64,000 nucleotides of DNA from Chryseobacterium camelliae (GCF_002770595.1 NZ_CP022986.1:2666001-2730000), one strand, 5' to 3'; counted from the first letter of the stretch, positions 25,679 through 35,364 are shown. The notes: generated by a model not told the origin, from the sequence alone. Program-made: numbers and translations.

Positions 25679-26926
25679 ATGAGTACAATAGAATTCAACC
25701 CTTTGTGGAAAGAAAAGTTACTGAACCGTTTTTTAAGTTATGTAAAGATATATTCAACCAGTGATGCAGAAAGTGAAGCAACCCCTTCTACCCCGCAACA
25801 GTGGAATATTGCCAAATATATTGTAGAAGAACTGAAAACCATCGGCCTGGAAGATGTTTCCATAGATGATAACGGCTATATTATGGGCTATGTTCCTTCT
25901 AATCTTGAAAATGACCAGAAGCCAACCATCGGCTTTATCTCCCATTATGATACATCACCGGATTTCAGCGGGGAAAACGTTAATCCTCAGGTTTGGGAGA
26001 ATTATGACGGCAATGACCTGGTCCTTAACCAGACTACCGGATTTACATTATCACCGTCAAAATTTGAAAGCTTAAGAAAATATACCGGGCAGACTTTAAT
26101 TACTACGGACGGAAACACTCTTTTAGGTGCTGACGACAAAGCAGGCTGTGCAGAAATCGTTACGGCTGCGGAATATCTGATCGCCCATCCTGAAATCAAG
26201 CACGGAAGGGTCGCTGTAGGATTTACTCCTGATGAAGAAATAGGAAGAGGAGCCCATAAATTTGATGTCGCGAAATTCGGGGCAGAATTTGCGTATACGA
26301 TGGACGGAGGCGAAGTTGGAGAATTGGAATATGAAAACTTCAACGCCGCCGGTGCTGTTGTTAAGATCCACGGACTGAGCGTGCACCCGGGATATGCATA
26401 CGGAAAGATGGTGAATGCCGCACTGCTGGCTTCTGAATTCGCCCAGACGCTTCCTGCCAATGAAACGCCTGCCACCACCAAAGGTTTTGACGGATTTTAT
26501 CACCTGATGGACCTGAATGCAGATATTTCTGAGGCTAAGCTACAGTACATCATCCGTGATCATAACGAGGAAAAATTTGAGGCCAGGAAGAAATTCATGG
26601 AAGAGAAAGTGGCTGAATTCAACCAGAAACATGGTGCAGGAACAGCTGAAATTGAGATTAAGGAGCAGTACCGGAACATGAAGCAGCAGTTTGAAGGAAA
26701 GATGCACATCATTGACCTGGCTGCAGCTGCTATGAAAGAAGCGGGTATCGAGCCTAAGATTAAAGCGATCAGAGGCGGAACCGATGGCGCTCAGCTATCC
26801 TATATGGGACTGCCCTGCCCGAATATTTTTGCCGGCGGGATCAATTTCCACGGACCGTATGAGTATGTAGCGCTTGAAAGCATGGAAAAAGCAATGGAAG
26901 TGATTGTGAATATCGTGAAAGCATAA
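25679..26926 (+). CDS. pepT: Peptidase T (tripeptide aminopeptidase)
   Basis: A 415-residue M20-family dizinc aminopeptidase that releases the N-terminal residue of tripeptides. Metal-site motifs are present in order: ISHYDTSPDFSG (His, with the catalytic Asp), LLGADDKAG (bridging Asp), FTPDEEIGRGAH (Glu pair), TMDGG and, near the C-terminus, NIFAGGINFHGPYEY with the last His. The dimerisation lid domain lies between residues 215 and 330. Length equals that of E. coli PepT. It is monocistronic, with a -7 element before and a two-way terminator after it. Confidence 0.96.
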   Translation: MSTIEFNPLWKEKLLNRFLSYVKIYSTSDAESEATPSTPQQWNIAKYIVEELKTIGLEDVSIDDNGYIMGYVPSNLENDQKPTIGFISHYDTSPDFSGENVNPQVWENYDGNDLVLNQTTGFTLSPSKFESLRKYTGQTLITTDGNTLLGADDKAGCAEIVTAAEYLIAHPEIKHGRVAVGFTPDEEIGRGAHKFDVAKFGAEFAYTMDGGEVGELEYENFNAAGAVVKIHGLSVHPGYAYGKMVNAALLASEFAQTLPANETPATTKGFDGFYHLMDLNADISEAKLQYIIRDHNEEKFEARKKFMEEKVAEFNQKHGAGTAEIEIKEQYRNMKQQFEGKMHIIDLAAAAMKEAGIEPKIKAIRGGTDGAQLSYMGLPCPNIFAGGINFHGPYEYVALESMEKAMEVIVNIVKA

Positions 26927-26947
26927 AGCGTTCCCTCTATAAAACAG

Positions 26948-26972
26948 AAAGCCGGCTCGGTGAGCCGGCTTT
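26948..26972. terminator. Bidirectional terminator between pepT and the 26974 gene
   Basis: An 11-bp perfect stem (26948-26958 with 26962-26972) with a 3-base loop, flanked by A and T. It ends one base before the stop codon of the convergent gene. Confidence 0.9.
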
Positions 26973-26973
26973 C

Positions 26974-27336
26974 TTAATATTTTATGTGCAGTTCTGTTAT
27001 AAAATGTTCAGGATCTTTGTTGGAATATTTAATCCCGATAGAATCTCCTAATTTTTTATTTCTGAAGCCTCTTACCCATTCAATGCCTTTAATCGTAACT
27101 CCTTTTACGACAAATTGTACTCTGATATGTTTTCTGGGATTATACCCCATTTCTGTGATCATCCCTTCTGTCAGGCTGTAATCTTTGTTGATTTCATTGA
27201 CCTCTTCAATTTTTTTCAACGTCAGATACCGGACCGTAAGTGCCACTGACCCTACGATGATTGTCATTACCAAGGCAACTTGAAGATATTCCTTTAGTGT
27301 GGGCTTGGCTTTTGGCGGCAGTCCTTTTTTATCCAT
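26974..27336 (-). CDS. Hypothetical single-pass membrane protein (DUF3592-like)
   Basis: A 120-residue protein with a short cytoplasmic Lys/Pro-rich N-terminus, one transmembrane helix (about residues 20-42) and a soluble beta-rich C-terminal domain. That domain reads TEGMITEMGYNPRKHI, then GVTIKGIEW, then LGDSIGIKYSNKDPEHF. The GDSI-x-IxYxxxxPE ending resembles DUF3592-type modules, but the match is only by pattern. The ATG at 27336 is preferred over an in-frame TTG six bases upstream. No functional prediction. Confidence 0.75.
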   Translation of the reverse strand: MDKKGLPPKAKPTLKEYLQVALVMTIIVGSVALTVRYLTLKKIEEVNEINKDYSLTEGMITEMGYNPRKHIRVQFVVKGVTIKGIEWVRGFRNKKLGDSIGIKYSNKDPEHFITELHIKY

Positions 27337-27421
27337 AGTCAAAAATAACTTTAAAAGCGTTTACATATTTATCCTCTTTTAAAATCAGACAACATCCAGA
27401 ACGTCAGATACCATTAAATAA

Positions 27422-28486
27422 TTACTGCTCCTGCCGGTTTCCCAGAAAAGCATCCCAACCCTGCGCTGTCAGTGCGACCAATTGGTTGGATCCCCGTGCT
27501 ACCATGAAGTTTCCTTCTTCTTTCTCAACAGCGTGGCCGATGATGGTAAAATCCGGATGGTTTTTAATCTTGTCAAAATCAGCTGCGGAAATGGTAAACA
27601 GCAGTTCGTAATCTTCACCTCCGCTTAAGGCGGCCATCACGGGGTTTAGGTTAAATTCATCTGCTGTGGTAATCGTGAGGTTATCCATCGGGATTTTTTC
27701 CTCATACAGCCTGAACCCTACTCCCGACTGATCTGAAAGGTGCAAAATCTCCGAAGCCAGGCCGTCAGACACATCAATCATGGAAGTCGGCAGGATATCC
27801 AGCTGCTCCAGGATTCCTTTGACATCTGTCCTGGCTTCCGGCTTCAGCTGGCGTTCAAGAATATAGTCATACCCTTCCATTTCAGGCTGCATATTGGGAT
27901 CAGCCAGGTACACGGCATGTTCCCGCTCCAGGATTTGCAGCCCCATATAGGCGCCTCCTAAGTCTCCGGTCACCACCAGCAGGTCATTGGGCTTTGCAGT
28001 GCTTCTTCTGACAATCTTTTCTTCGTTCTCAATTCCGACTGCCGTAATACTCATCACAAGCCCTGCACTGGAACTCGTCGTATCGCCGCCGATCAGGTCC
28101 ACCTTATATCTTCCGCAGGCCGCCTGGATTCCGGCGTATATTTCTTCCAGCGCTTCTACCGGGAAACGGTTGGAAACAGCAAGGGAAACCAGGATCTGTG
28201 CAGGCGTTGCATTCATTGCAGCAATATCGCTGAGGTTGACCACTACTGCCTTATAACCCAAATGCTTCAGCGGAACATACCCCAGATTAAAATGAATGCC
28301 TTCTGCAAGCATATCTGTGGTAAGGACTACTTTCTTTGTGCCCGGATTAACAATCGCGGCATCATCTCCCACGCCAAGCTCGGAAGACTCGTTGGATAAA
28401 GGGAAATATTGTGTTAAATGTTTAATAAGGCCGAATTCGCCTAATTTGGAAATCGGTGTCAGTTCAGGATCTTTATCTTCAAACAT
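27422..28486 (-). CDS. thiL: Thiamine-monophosphate kinase
   Basis: A 354-residue ThiL, which phosphorylates thiamine monophosphate to thiamine diphosphate with ATP. Signature segments are GVGDDAAIVNPG (metal/ATP), GGDTTSSSAGLVMSITAVG, MIDVSDGLASEILHL and GGEDYELLFT near the C-terminus. The ATG at 28486 (MFEDKDPELTPIS) is chosen because the 21 residues upstream in the open frame are non-conserved. No other thi genes or TPP riboswitch are visible. It follows the thioesterase gene at 88 bases on the same strand. Confidence 0.94.
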   Translation of the reverse strand: MFEDKDPELTPISKLGEFGLIKHLTQYFPLSNESSELGVGDDAAIVNPGTKKVVLTTDMLAEGIHFNLGYVPLKHLGYKAVVVNLSDIAAMNATPAQILVSLAVSNRFPVEALEEIYAGIQAACGRYKVDLIGGDTTSSSAGLVMSITAVGIENEEKIVRRSTAKPNDLLVVTGDLGGAYMGLQILEREHAVYLADPNMQPEMEGYDYILERQLKPEARTDVKGILEQLDILPTSMIDVSDGLASEILHLSDQSGVGFRLYEEKIPMDNLTITTADEFNLNPVMAALSGGEDYELLFTISAADFDKIKNHPDFTIIGHAVEKEEGNFMVARGSNQLVALTAQGWDAFLGNRQEQ

Positions 28487-28574
28487 ATGTTTATTTATAA
28501 GTAATAGGAATGAGCAATAAGTAATTTTTATTGCGGTTTGATTCATCAATGATCATTCATCAATCATCATGTAT

Positions 28575-29066
28575 TCATTTGAATACCTCCGGATCAATAT
28601 TATGGGGATGGAAAGGGAATTTCTTGAAATCCTCTCTCGTTAACACCACGGTTTCCGGGGACTTGTACTTGTTCATGGCTTCTACCACATCATCCGGCGG
28701 AGTCGTCATCTTTCTCAGCATCATATCGATCCATACGCCGGTGGCTTCTGCTGTGGCGCAGTGTATTCCATCCGGAGTGTAAAATTTATGCACAAACCTG
28801 TAGATGGAAGAATCGTCTGAACATCCGTCGATTTCCACACTCACGATAACGGTCTGGTCCGCATAGATTTCCTTGAAAAAAGAATACCTTTCATGAAGGA
28901 TGACAGGCCCTATTCCCCATCTGCTGAGCTGGGTAACCCCCATTTTTTCTTTGGTCATAAAAGCCATCCTGGCCTGTGCACAGTACTGCACGTAGGATGA
29001 ATTGGCTAAATGTTTATTGGCATCAAGGTCGCTCCAGCGTACTTCAAAGGTATGGTAGTAAATCAT
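28575..29066 (-). CDS. Acyl-CoA thioesterase (4HBT hot-dog family)
   Basis: A 163-residue single hot-dog-fold protein. The N-terminal FEVRWSDLDANKHLANSSY is the 4-hydroxybenzoyl-CoA thioesterase/YbgC pattern with the catalytic Asp in SDLDANKH, followed by a long helix and strands ATAEATGVWID. It should hydrolyse acyl-CoA thioesters; chain length cannot be read from sequence. The C-terminal 35 residues (from SPETVVLTRED) are an extension. It may be transcribed together with thiL. Confidence 0.85.
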   Translation of the reverse strand: MIYYHTFEVRWSDLDANKHLANSSYVQYCAQARMAFMTKEKMGVTQLSRWGIGPVILHERYSFFKEIYADQTVIVSVEIDGCSDDSSIYRFVHKFYTPDGIHCATAEATGVWIDMMLRKMTTPPDDVVEAMNKYKSPETVVLTREDFKKFPFHPHNIDPEVFK

Positions 29067-29238
29067 TTAAGATGTATTTAAATATGAAATTCAATTTATA
29101 TGGACGCGAAAGATATAGAGCCAACTGCCTTATTTATTACAACAACTGAACTCTATGCATTTGCGGCGCCTTTTTTCGATTAAAATCAAAAAATTATATT
29201 CATCAAAATTACTCAAATAAGATGGTTTATAAAAATTG

Positions 29239-29246
29239 TAGTTTTG
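29239..29246 (+). promoter_or_regulatory. -7 element (TAGTTTTG) for the flavoprotein gene
   Basis: Matches TAnnTTTG, 33 bases before the ATG at 29280. No clear TTG at the right distance. Confidence 0.55.
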
Positions 29247-29279
29247 CAAAAGTAATCTTGAGCATAAGATTAAGGAATC

Positions 29280-30506
29280 ATGAAGAAAATTATCATTATC
29301 GGAGGAGGGGCAGCAGGATTTTTCTGTGCCGCCAACCTTGACGAAACCCAATACCACATCACCATCCTGGAGCAGAATTCGGATGTGCTTCAGAAAGTAA
29401 AGGTTTCCGGAGGCGGACGCTGCAATGTTACCCACGCCTGCTTTGATCCCAGGGAGCTGGTTCAGTTTTATCCCCGCGGGAATAAGGAACTGCTGAGCGT
29501 TTTTACGAAATTCCAGCCGGGAGATACCATGGACTGGTTTGAACGCAGGAATGTCCCGCTGAAAATTGAACAGGATAACCGTGTCTTCCCGGAAAGTAAT
29601 TCTTCCCATAGCATCATCAACGCCATGGTGCAGGAAATAGAGCACAAAAACATTGAGGTAAAGACAAAATGTTCAGTAAAAGAAATTGAAAGGCAGGATG
29701 GCACTTATCTGGTCAGGACCAGTTTAGGCGATTTTAAAGCCGACATTATCATTTACACAACCGGCAGCTCACCCAAATCGCTGAAAATCATTGAGAACCT
29801 CGGCCATACAATCATTGATCTTGTTCCTTCGCTTTTCACCTTCAACATTAAAGATGACCTGCTGAAAGATCTTGCCGGAACCAGCTTTGAAATGGCAGAA
29901 ACCTCCATACCGCAACTGAAAACGGAAGAAAGTGGCCCGCTTTTGATTACACACTGGGGACTATCCGGGCCTGCTATCCTTAAAATATCTGCCTGGGAAG
30001 CCATCAGCCTGGCCAAAATGAACTATAATTTTGAAATCGAAGTCAATTTCATTTCAAAACCGGTGGACGAAGCAGAAGAAATGTTCCTGGATTTCAAGCA
30101 GTCCAACCCTAAGAAGACCATCGGGCAGTCAAAAATTTTTGATATCACCAACCGCTTCTGGCAACGGATTTTAGAAGTTTCAAAAATCGACCTTAATAAG
30201 CAGGTGGCCCATCTCTCCGGGAAAGAAATACAGGCTGTCATTGAAAATCTATGCAGAAAGAAGCTGAAAGTAACCGGTAAATCAACCTTCAAAGACGAGT
30301 TCGTAACCGCCGGAGGCATTGATTTAAAGGAAATTAACTTCAAAACCATGGCATCAAAACTGTTGCCGCAATTGTACATTGCCGGAGAAGTGCTGAATAT
30401 TGACGCCGTAACCGGAGGGTTCAATTTCCAGGCGTGCTGGAGCGAAGCATGGCTGATCGCGCAGGATCTGAATCTGAAAAGAGATAAACAAATGAGAGAC
30501 AGATAG
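29280..30506 (+). CDS. BaiN/HI0933-like FAD-dependent oxidoreductase
   Basis: A 408-residue flavoprotein. The N-terminus IIIGGGAAGFFCAANL is the FAD-binding Rossmann loop, VSGGGRCNVTHACF is the family-specific GGGRCN motif, IIYTTGSSP a second dinucleotide contact, and the C-terminus GEVLNIDAVTGGFNFQACWSEAW the closing FAD motif of the HI0933/BaiN/RdsA family. BaiN is known for bile-acid C=C reduction and other members are annotated as aminoacetone oxidase; the natural substrate here is unknown. It is monocistronic. Confidence 0.9.
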   Translation: MKKIIIIGGGAAGFFCAANLDETQYHITILEQNSDVLQKVKVSGGGRCNVTHACFDPRELVQFYPRGNKELLSVFTKFQPGDTMDWFERRNVPLKIEQDNRVFPESNSSHSIINAMVQEIEHKNIEVKTKCSVKEIERQDGTYLVRTSLGDFKADIIIYTTGSSPKSLKIIENLGHTIIDLVPSLFTFNIKDDLLKDLAGTSFEMAETSIPQLKTEESGPLLITHWGLSGPAILKISAWEAISLAKMNYNFEIEVNFISKPVDEAEEMFLDFKQSNPKKTIGQSKIFDITNRFWQRILEVSKIDLNKQVAHLSGKEIQAVIENLCRKKLKVTGKSTFKDEFVTAGGIDLKEINFKTMASKLLPQLYIAGEVLNIDAVTGGFNFQACWSEAWLIAQDLNLKRDKQMRDR

Positions 30507-30550
30507 ATAGATGAGAGATGGAGAGATGATAGATTGTAGATTGAGAAAAA
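30482..30550. repeat. Degenerate GATA/GAGA purine-rich tract
   Basis: About 60 bases made nearly only of A and G with T spaced regularly, including tandem GATA units (agatagatagatg) and later gagatggagagatgatag. It begins in the last codons of the flavoprotein gene (protein end KRDKQMRDR) and runs into the intergenic space. This looks like slippage-generated simple sequence. Confidence 0.6.
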
Positions 30551-30731
30551 TGGTATTTAACAAGAGATAAATTTATGGCTGCTTGGCGTTTGGCCTCTGA
30601 ACTGATCTATTTTTTTAATACTTTTTACAGGCAAAATATACTGTTCAGGCTTCTATCAATTTTCGCCATCCCTTTCTCCAGAAGAATCGGTCCGCAATCA
30701 TTTTTTTTATTCCAGATTTATATTTAGTTTA

Positions 30732-30739
30732 TATTTTTG
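30732..30739 (+). promoter_or_regulatory. -7 element (TATTTTTG) for the DUF2306/YARHG pair
   Basis: Matches TAnnTTTG, 43 bases before the first candidate ATG at 30783; no matching TTG upstream. Confidence 0.45.
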
Positions 30740-30782
30740 CTTACATTTCTGTATGTAAACAGCCTTAGACTGTATAAATAAT

Positions 30783-31436
30783 ATGATCTGTAAACCCATG
30801 CATACCATCAGAAAAAACATTTCGGATATCCTTAAAATCCTTTTGATCCTGGGATTCGGATATTTCTTTTGGCTGATGCTGCAAATTACCCTGGAATATG
30901 TTCCGCTGAGGACCGACGTCAGTTTCCTGATGATCAAACAGACGGAAGTTGACCACCGGCAGGAATACCTGTACTTTTTCTATACCCATGTATATACCAG
31001 TATTTTTGTGCTCCTATCAGGATTTTTAGGCATCATCAGGAAAGATTTCGGGATCAGGGACTTCCATAAGAATGCGGGAAAAGTGTATATTTTCCTGATC
31101 CTGCTCCTTGCTGCCCCTTCAGGAATTTATATGGGAATTTTCGCCAACGGAGGGCTTTTTTCAAAAATCTCATTTGTCATTTTAGGTTGCCTGTGGTGGG
31201 CTTTTACGTATAAAGCCTATCGTCTTGCCGTACAGAAAAAGTTCAGGGAGCATAAACAGTGGATGTGGCGCAGCTTTGCCCTGACATTATCTGCCGTTAC
31301 CCTTAGAATGTGGAAGGTAATTATCGTATATTTATGTCACCCGAATCCCATGGATGTATATCAGATCATCGCATGGCTAGGCTGGGTACCCAATATCCTA
31401 TTAATTGAATATTTAATCGCAAAAAAACAGATATGA
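30783..31436 (+). CDS. DUF2306 membrane protein
   Basis: A 217-residue inner membrane protein with about six transmembrane segments. Features of DUF2306 are the FFYTHVYTSIFVLLSGF helix with an early His, FHKNAGKVYIF, and HKQWMWRSFALTLSAVTLRMW near residue 165. The conserved His residues within helices suggest haem or quinone association as in related cytochrome-like families, but this is speculation. The start may also be the ATG at 30798. The stop overlaps the next gene by four bases (ATGA), giving a two-gene unit. Confidence 0.85.
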   Translation: MICKPMHTIRKNISDILKILLILGFGYFFWLMLQITLEYVPLRTDVSFLMIKQTEVDHRQEYLYFFYTHVYTSIFVLLSGFLGIIRKDFGIRDFHKNAGKVYIFLILLLAAPSGIYMGIFANGGLFSKISFVILGCLWWAFTYKAYRLAVQKKFREHKQWMWRSFALTLSAVTLRMWKVIIVYLCHPNPMDVYQIIAWLGWVPNILLIEYLIAKKQI

Positions 31437-32350
31437 AAAATTCAAAACCTGCGCTCCTCGCTATTCTTGCCATACTGGCAACCGGGTGTAAAAAAGAATC
31501 CGAAAGCACGACTAAACAAAAAGACAGCCTGTCGGCGGCAAAATCTCCTGAGATTGAGGAAATACACAAAGAATACTACGGGGTTTACAGCGGAGACTTT
31601 ATCGGTAAAGAGAAAATGCTGGATGAAACCGACGGTACGGAATATGAAGGCGAAGTCTTTAAAAGGATTTCCCTCAAGATCAACCGCATTACCAAAGACA
31701 GCGTATACGGACAGAGTATCGTAGACGGGAACCAGCGCCCGTTCAGAGGGGTTTTCAACAGCAGTTCCCAATCATTTATCCTGGATGAACCGGGGAATGA
31801 TAAAACGGACGGAAGATTTGAGGTGAAGCTCAGTAAAGACAGCCTGACCGGAAAATGGGATGCCTTTAATACCAAAGCCGTAAAATCCCCTGTGAAAGCC
31901 GTCAAGCTGGCCAAAAAAGAATTTGTCTACAACCCGAACTTTATACTGGACAAAGATTCTGAGCTGATCGACTGGGACAATCCGAAGGAGTTTGTTGAAA
32001 AATACACTAATGAATCGACCGGTAAAACCGAAAGCTATACCACTCAGAAAAACAGGATTGCCTCTGATGCCGTCTTTACCCTGAACGGATCCAAGCAGAA
32101 GCTGACTGAAAGTGAGCTGAAGAACCTTCGTAAACTGGATCTTGAAATCATTAAAAATTCTATTTTCGCGCGGCATGGGTATGCGTTCAAAAAACCTACC
32201 TACAGACACTTTTTTGAGCAGACACAATGGTACATCCCGGTATCTGACAATGTAGACAATGACCTTTCGCCCATGGAAAAAGAAAACGTAGCGCTCCTGA
32301 ACCGCTTCATTAAATACGCAGAAGACAAATACGGCAGTTTCGGAAGGTAA
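31433..32350 (+). CDS. YARHG-domain lipoprotein
   Basis: A 305-residue lipoprotein. The signal ends in the lipobox LATGC, giving a lipidated Cys at about residue 19, followed by a Lys/Ser-rich linker. Residues 35-160 form an all-beta domain (YYGVYSGDFIG, RGVFNSSSQSF, LTGKWDAFNTK). The C-terminal 80 residues are a YARHG domain with the hallmark IFARHGYAFKKPTYRHFFEQ, believed to be extracellular and possibly wall-binding. The protein probably sits in the outer membrane. It is coupled to the DUF2306 gene and ends six bases before a convergent gene. Confidence 0.88.
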   Translation: MKNSKPALLAILAILATGCKKESESTTKQKDSLSAAKSPEIEEIHKEYYGVYSGDFIGKEKMLDETDGTEYEGEVFKRISLKINRITKDSVYGQSIVDGNQRPFRGVFNSSSQSFILDEPGNDKTDGRFEVKLSKDSLTGKWDAFNTKAVKSPVKAVKLAKKEFVYNPNFILDKDSELIDWDNPKEFVEKYTNESTGKTESYTTQKNRIASDAVFTLNGSKQKLTESELKNLRKLDLEIIKNSIFARHGYAFKKPTYRHFFEQTQWYIPVSDNVDNDLSPMEKENVALLNRFIKYAEDKYGSFGR

Positions 32351-32356
32351 GGGGAG

Positions 32357-32728
32357 CTATCTTTTCAGTCCGACAAAACCATACAGGATAATACATCCGG
32401 CAGCATAGCAGGCAATATCGATCCACGAAAAGGAATTGCCGATGACAGTATACATTATGCTGCCGGGTCTGAATCCCAGGCGTTCAGCAATATTAAAGTA
32501 TTGTGCCGTCTCAATCATGCATGAGAATATAAAAATACCTAAGATCAGCCTGGCTTCATCCATCCATGCAAAGCTGCGAACGAATGCATACAGAAGCATA
32601 ACCACCAGTACATCTCCCAGGTAAGCCCTGATGAAAAAAATGTCTTTTAACACAGTGGCAATGAGTACCTCAACCAGAAAAATCAGGATAGCCGCAATAC
32701 CATAGCGGTAATTGAATTGTACAGACAT
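32357..32728 (-). CDS. DUF2809 membrane protein
   Basis: A 123-residue protein with four hydrophobic segments, beginning MSVQFNYRYG. The motif RAYLGDVLVVMLLYAFVRSF after the first helix and MIETAQYFNIAERLG in the third are those of DUF2809, small membrane proteins of unknown role (some are annotated as VanZ-like). It lies 18 bases downstream of mutS on the same strand and is probably co-transcribed with it. Confidence 0.82.
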   Translation of the reverse strand: MSVQFNYRYGIAAILIFLVEVLIATVLKDIFFIRAYLGDVLVVMLLYAFVRSFAWMDEARLILGIFIFSCMIETAQYFNIAERLGFRPGSIMYTVIGNSFSWIDIACYAAGCIILYGFVGLKR

Positions 32729-32746
32729 TATAAAGCTATTTACCGG

Positions 32747-35338
32747 TTATCCTCCGATCATTTTCTTGATTGAATTCAGCTTCATCAAAGCCTCAATCGG
32801 GGTCAGGGTATTGATGTCTATTTTTGTCAGCTCTTCACGGATATTTTCCAGCACCGGATCATCAAGCTGGAAAAACGAAAGCTGCATATTTTCTTCCGTA
32901 ACCCTTTTAATGGTATCTGAAGATGAACTTCCGCCCTGGCTGCGGCTTGATTCCAGGGTTTTTAAAATTTCATTGGCCCGGTTCACCACCTTGGATGGCA
33001 TCCCGGCCAGTTTGGCAACATGGATACCGAAGCTGTGCTCGCTTCCCCCCGGAACCAGCTTCCTGAGGAAAATAATATTCCCCTTATTCTCCTGGATAGA
33101 AACATGGAAGTTTTTTACCCGTTCAAAATTCACCGTCATTTCATTCAGTTCATGGTAGTGCGTGGCAAATAAGGTTTTAGCCTGCGTAGGATGCTGATGG
33201 AGGTATTCTGCGATGGCCCATGCGATGGAAACGCCGTCGTAGGTAGAAGTTCCTCGGCCGATTTCATCCAGCAGGATCAGGCTCCTGTCGGAAATGTTGT
33301 TGAGGATATTGGCGGCTTCATTCATCTCCACCATGAACGTAGATTCACCGGCAGAAATATTATCCGTAGCTCCCACTCTGGTAAAAATCTTATCCAAGAC
33401 CCCGATCTCAGCATGCTTTGCCGGAACAAAGCTTCCGATCTGAGCCAGTAAGCAGACAATCGCGGTCTGGCGGAGAATGGCCGATTTACCGGCCATGTTC
33501 GGTCCGGTCACCATAATGATCTGTTGGGTATCCTTGTCCAGGAATATATCGTTCGGAATATATTTTTCACCCAGGGGAAGCGCATTTTCAATAATCGGGT
33601 GCCGGGCTTCTTTCAGGTCGATAGCAAAGCTTTCGTTCAGTACCGGTCTCGTATAGCTTTCAGACACGGCCAGCTCTGAAAAACCTACGGCTACATCGAG
33701 CTGTGCAATGATGCCCGAGTTTTCCTGAATCTGGTCAATGTACACCATCGTTTCAGAGCACACTTTTCTGTACAGCTCATTTTCAAGGACTCCTATCTTT
33801 TCTTCTGCCCCGAGGATCTGGTTTTCGTATTCTTTCAGCTCTTCAGTAATATACCGTTCTGCATTCACCAGCGTCTGTTTTCTCACCCAGTCATCCGGAA
33901 CTTTGTCCTTATGGGTATTCCGTACCTCAATATAATATCCGAAAACATTGTTGAAATCGATTTTAAGGCTGGTAATCCCTGTTCGTTCCACTTCGCGCTG
34001 GCACATTTCGTCCAGGAAGCCGCGTCCCTTACTCTGAAGGTTCCTCAGGTGGTCAAGCTCCTCAGAAATACCTTCCTTAAGGATGTTGCCTTTCGCAATG
34101 CTTACCGGCAGTTCTTCGTTAAGGTGATCCTGCAGGAAAGTAATCAGTTGCTCCAGGTCGTATAGAGGTTCCAGCCATGCCAGTACATCAGCATGCGGAT
34201 GCAGCAGCCCTTTGATCTTATGAATATTAATCAGGCTCTGGCGGAGATAACCCAATTCTTTGGGAGACAGCTTTTCAGCAGCCAGTTTTCCCATAAGCCG
34301 GTCCAGATCGGAAATTGACTTCAGCAATTGCCCTATGTCATATTTGAGCTGGTCATGCTCGTTCAGGAAGTCAATCAGCGCAAGCCTTCTGCCGATCTCA
34401 TGCACGGATTTCAGCGGAAGGATGATCCTTCTCCTGAGCAGCCTTCCTCCCATAGGAGTGCAGGTTTTATCTATAATATCCAACAGTGATTTTCCCTGCG
34501 GGTGGCTCGGATATACGATTTCAAGATTCCTCAGCGTAAAGTGGTCCATCATCAGGTAATCATCCTGAGGAATGATGCAGATTTTAGTAATATGCGAAAG
34601 CAGTTTGTGGTGGGTATCTTCTACCAGATAGGCGAATATCGCTCCGGCAGCCGTGATGGCAAGCGGCAGATGATCTACCCCAAACCCTTTCAGTGACTGG
34701 GTTTTAAAATGACCGGTCAGCTTTTCGTAGGCGAATGTATGCTGATAGGCCCAGTCCTCAAGCTTAAAGGCACTCCTGCTTTTCAGCTGGTCCGGCATCT
34801 GGACACTGCGCTGGTAAATAATCTCGCTGGGATCGAATGTACTGACAATATGCAGCAATTTATCCAGGTTGCCTTCGCTCACCAGGAACTCCCCGGTAGA
34901 GACATCCACAAGGGCAATCCCGTATTTTTCTTTTTCTTTGTGAAGAGAGAGCAGGAAATTATTCTTTTTTGAATTTAGGACCTGATCGTTGAATGTAACG
35001 CCGGGTGTCACCAGTTCCGTTACGCCTCTTTTTACGATCCCTTTCACCATTTTCGGATCTTCCAGCTGATCACAGATGGCAACCCGCATTCCTGCCCGCA
35101 CGAGTTTCGGAAGGTAGGAATCTATGGAGTGATGAGGGAATCCAGCCAGCTCTACATGTCCTTCACCATTATTTCTTTTGGTCAGTACAATGCCCAGGAT
35201 CCGGGAGGTTTTAACGGCATCCTGCCCGAAAGTTTCATAGAAATCCCCTACCCTGAAAAGCAGAAGCGCATCAGGATATTTTGCCTTGATGGTGTTGTAC
35301 TGCGTCATGAGCGGGGTCTCTTTCTTCGTTTTTGCCAT
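32747..35338 (-). CDS. mutS: DNA mismatch repair protein MutS
   Basis: An 863-residue MutS that recognises mismatches and small loops. The mismatch-reading motif FRVGDFYETF lies near residue 27-36, followed by connector, lever and clamp regions. The ATPase has Walker A GPNMAGKSA, the signature STFMVEMNEAANIL, Walker B LILLDEIGRGTSTYDG and FATHYHEL. Full length with a normal C-terminal dimerisation region. MutL is not in the window. DUF2809 follows. The first base of each A-rich flank and a variant -7 element upstream agree with the ATG at 35338. Confidence 0.97.
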   Translation of the reverse strand: MAKTKKETPLMTQYNTIKAKYPDALLLFRVGDFYETFGQDAVKTSRILGIVLTKRNNGEGHVELAGFPHHSIDSYLPKLVRAGMRVAICDQLEDPKMVKGIVKRGVTELVTPGVTFNDQVLNSKKNNFLLSLHKEKEKYGIALVDVSTGEFLVSEGNLDKLLHIVSTFDPSEIIYQRSVQMPDQLKSRSAFKLEDWAYQHTFAYEKLTGHFKTQSLKGFGVDHLPLAITAAGAIFAYLVEDTHHKLLSHITKICIIPQDDYLMMDHFTLRNLEIVYPSHPQGKSLLDIIDKTCTPMGGRLLRRRIILPLKSVHEIGRRLALIDFLNEHDQLKYDIGQLLKSISDLDRLMGKLAAEKLSPKELGYLRQSLINIHKIKGLLHPHADVLAWLEPLYDLEQLITFLQDHLNEELPVSIAKGNILKEGISEELDHLRNLQSKGRGFLDEMCQREVERTGITSLKIDFNNVFGYYIEVRNTHKDKVPDDWVRKQTLVNAERYITEELKEYENQILGAEEKIGVLENELYRKVCSETMVYIDQIQENSGIIAQLDVAVGFSELAVSESYTRPVLNESFAIDLKEARHPIIENALPLGEKYIPNDIFLDKDTQQIIMVTGPNMAGKSAILRQTAIVCLLAQIGSFVPAKHAEIGVLDKIFTRVGATDNISAGESTFMVEMNEAANILNNISDRSLILLDEIGRGTSTYDGVSIAWAIAEYLHQHPTQAKTLFATHYHELNEMTVNFERVKNFHVSIQENKGNIIFLRKLVPGGSEHSFGIHVAKLAGMPSKVVNRANEILKTLESSRSQGGSSSSDTIKRVTEENMQLSFFQLDDPVLENIREELTKIDINTLTPIEALMKLNSIKKMIGG

Positions 35339-35364
35339 TAAAATATGTCTTAAAATTGGGACGG

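Noticed and set aside
27337..27421. TPP riboswitch near thiL
   Set aside because: No THI-box sequence (CUGAGA...ACCUGAUxxGGxUAAUxC-like) is visible before thiL at 28487-28574 or after it.
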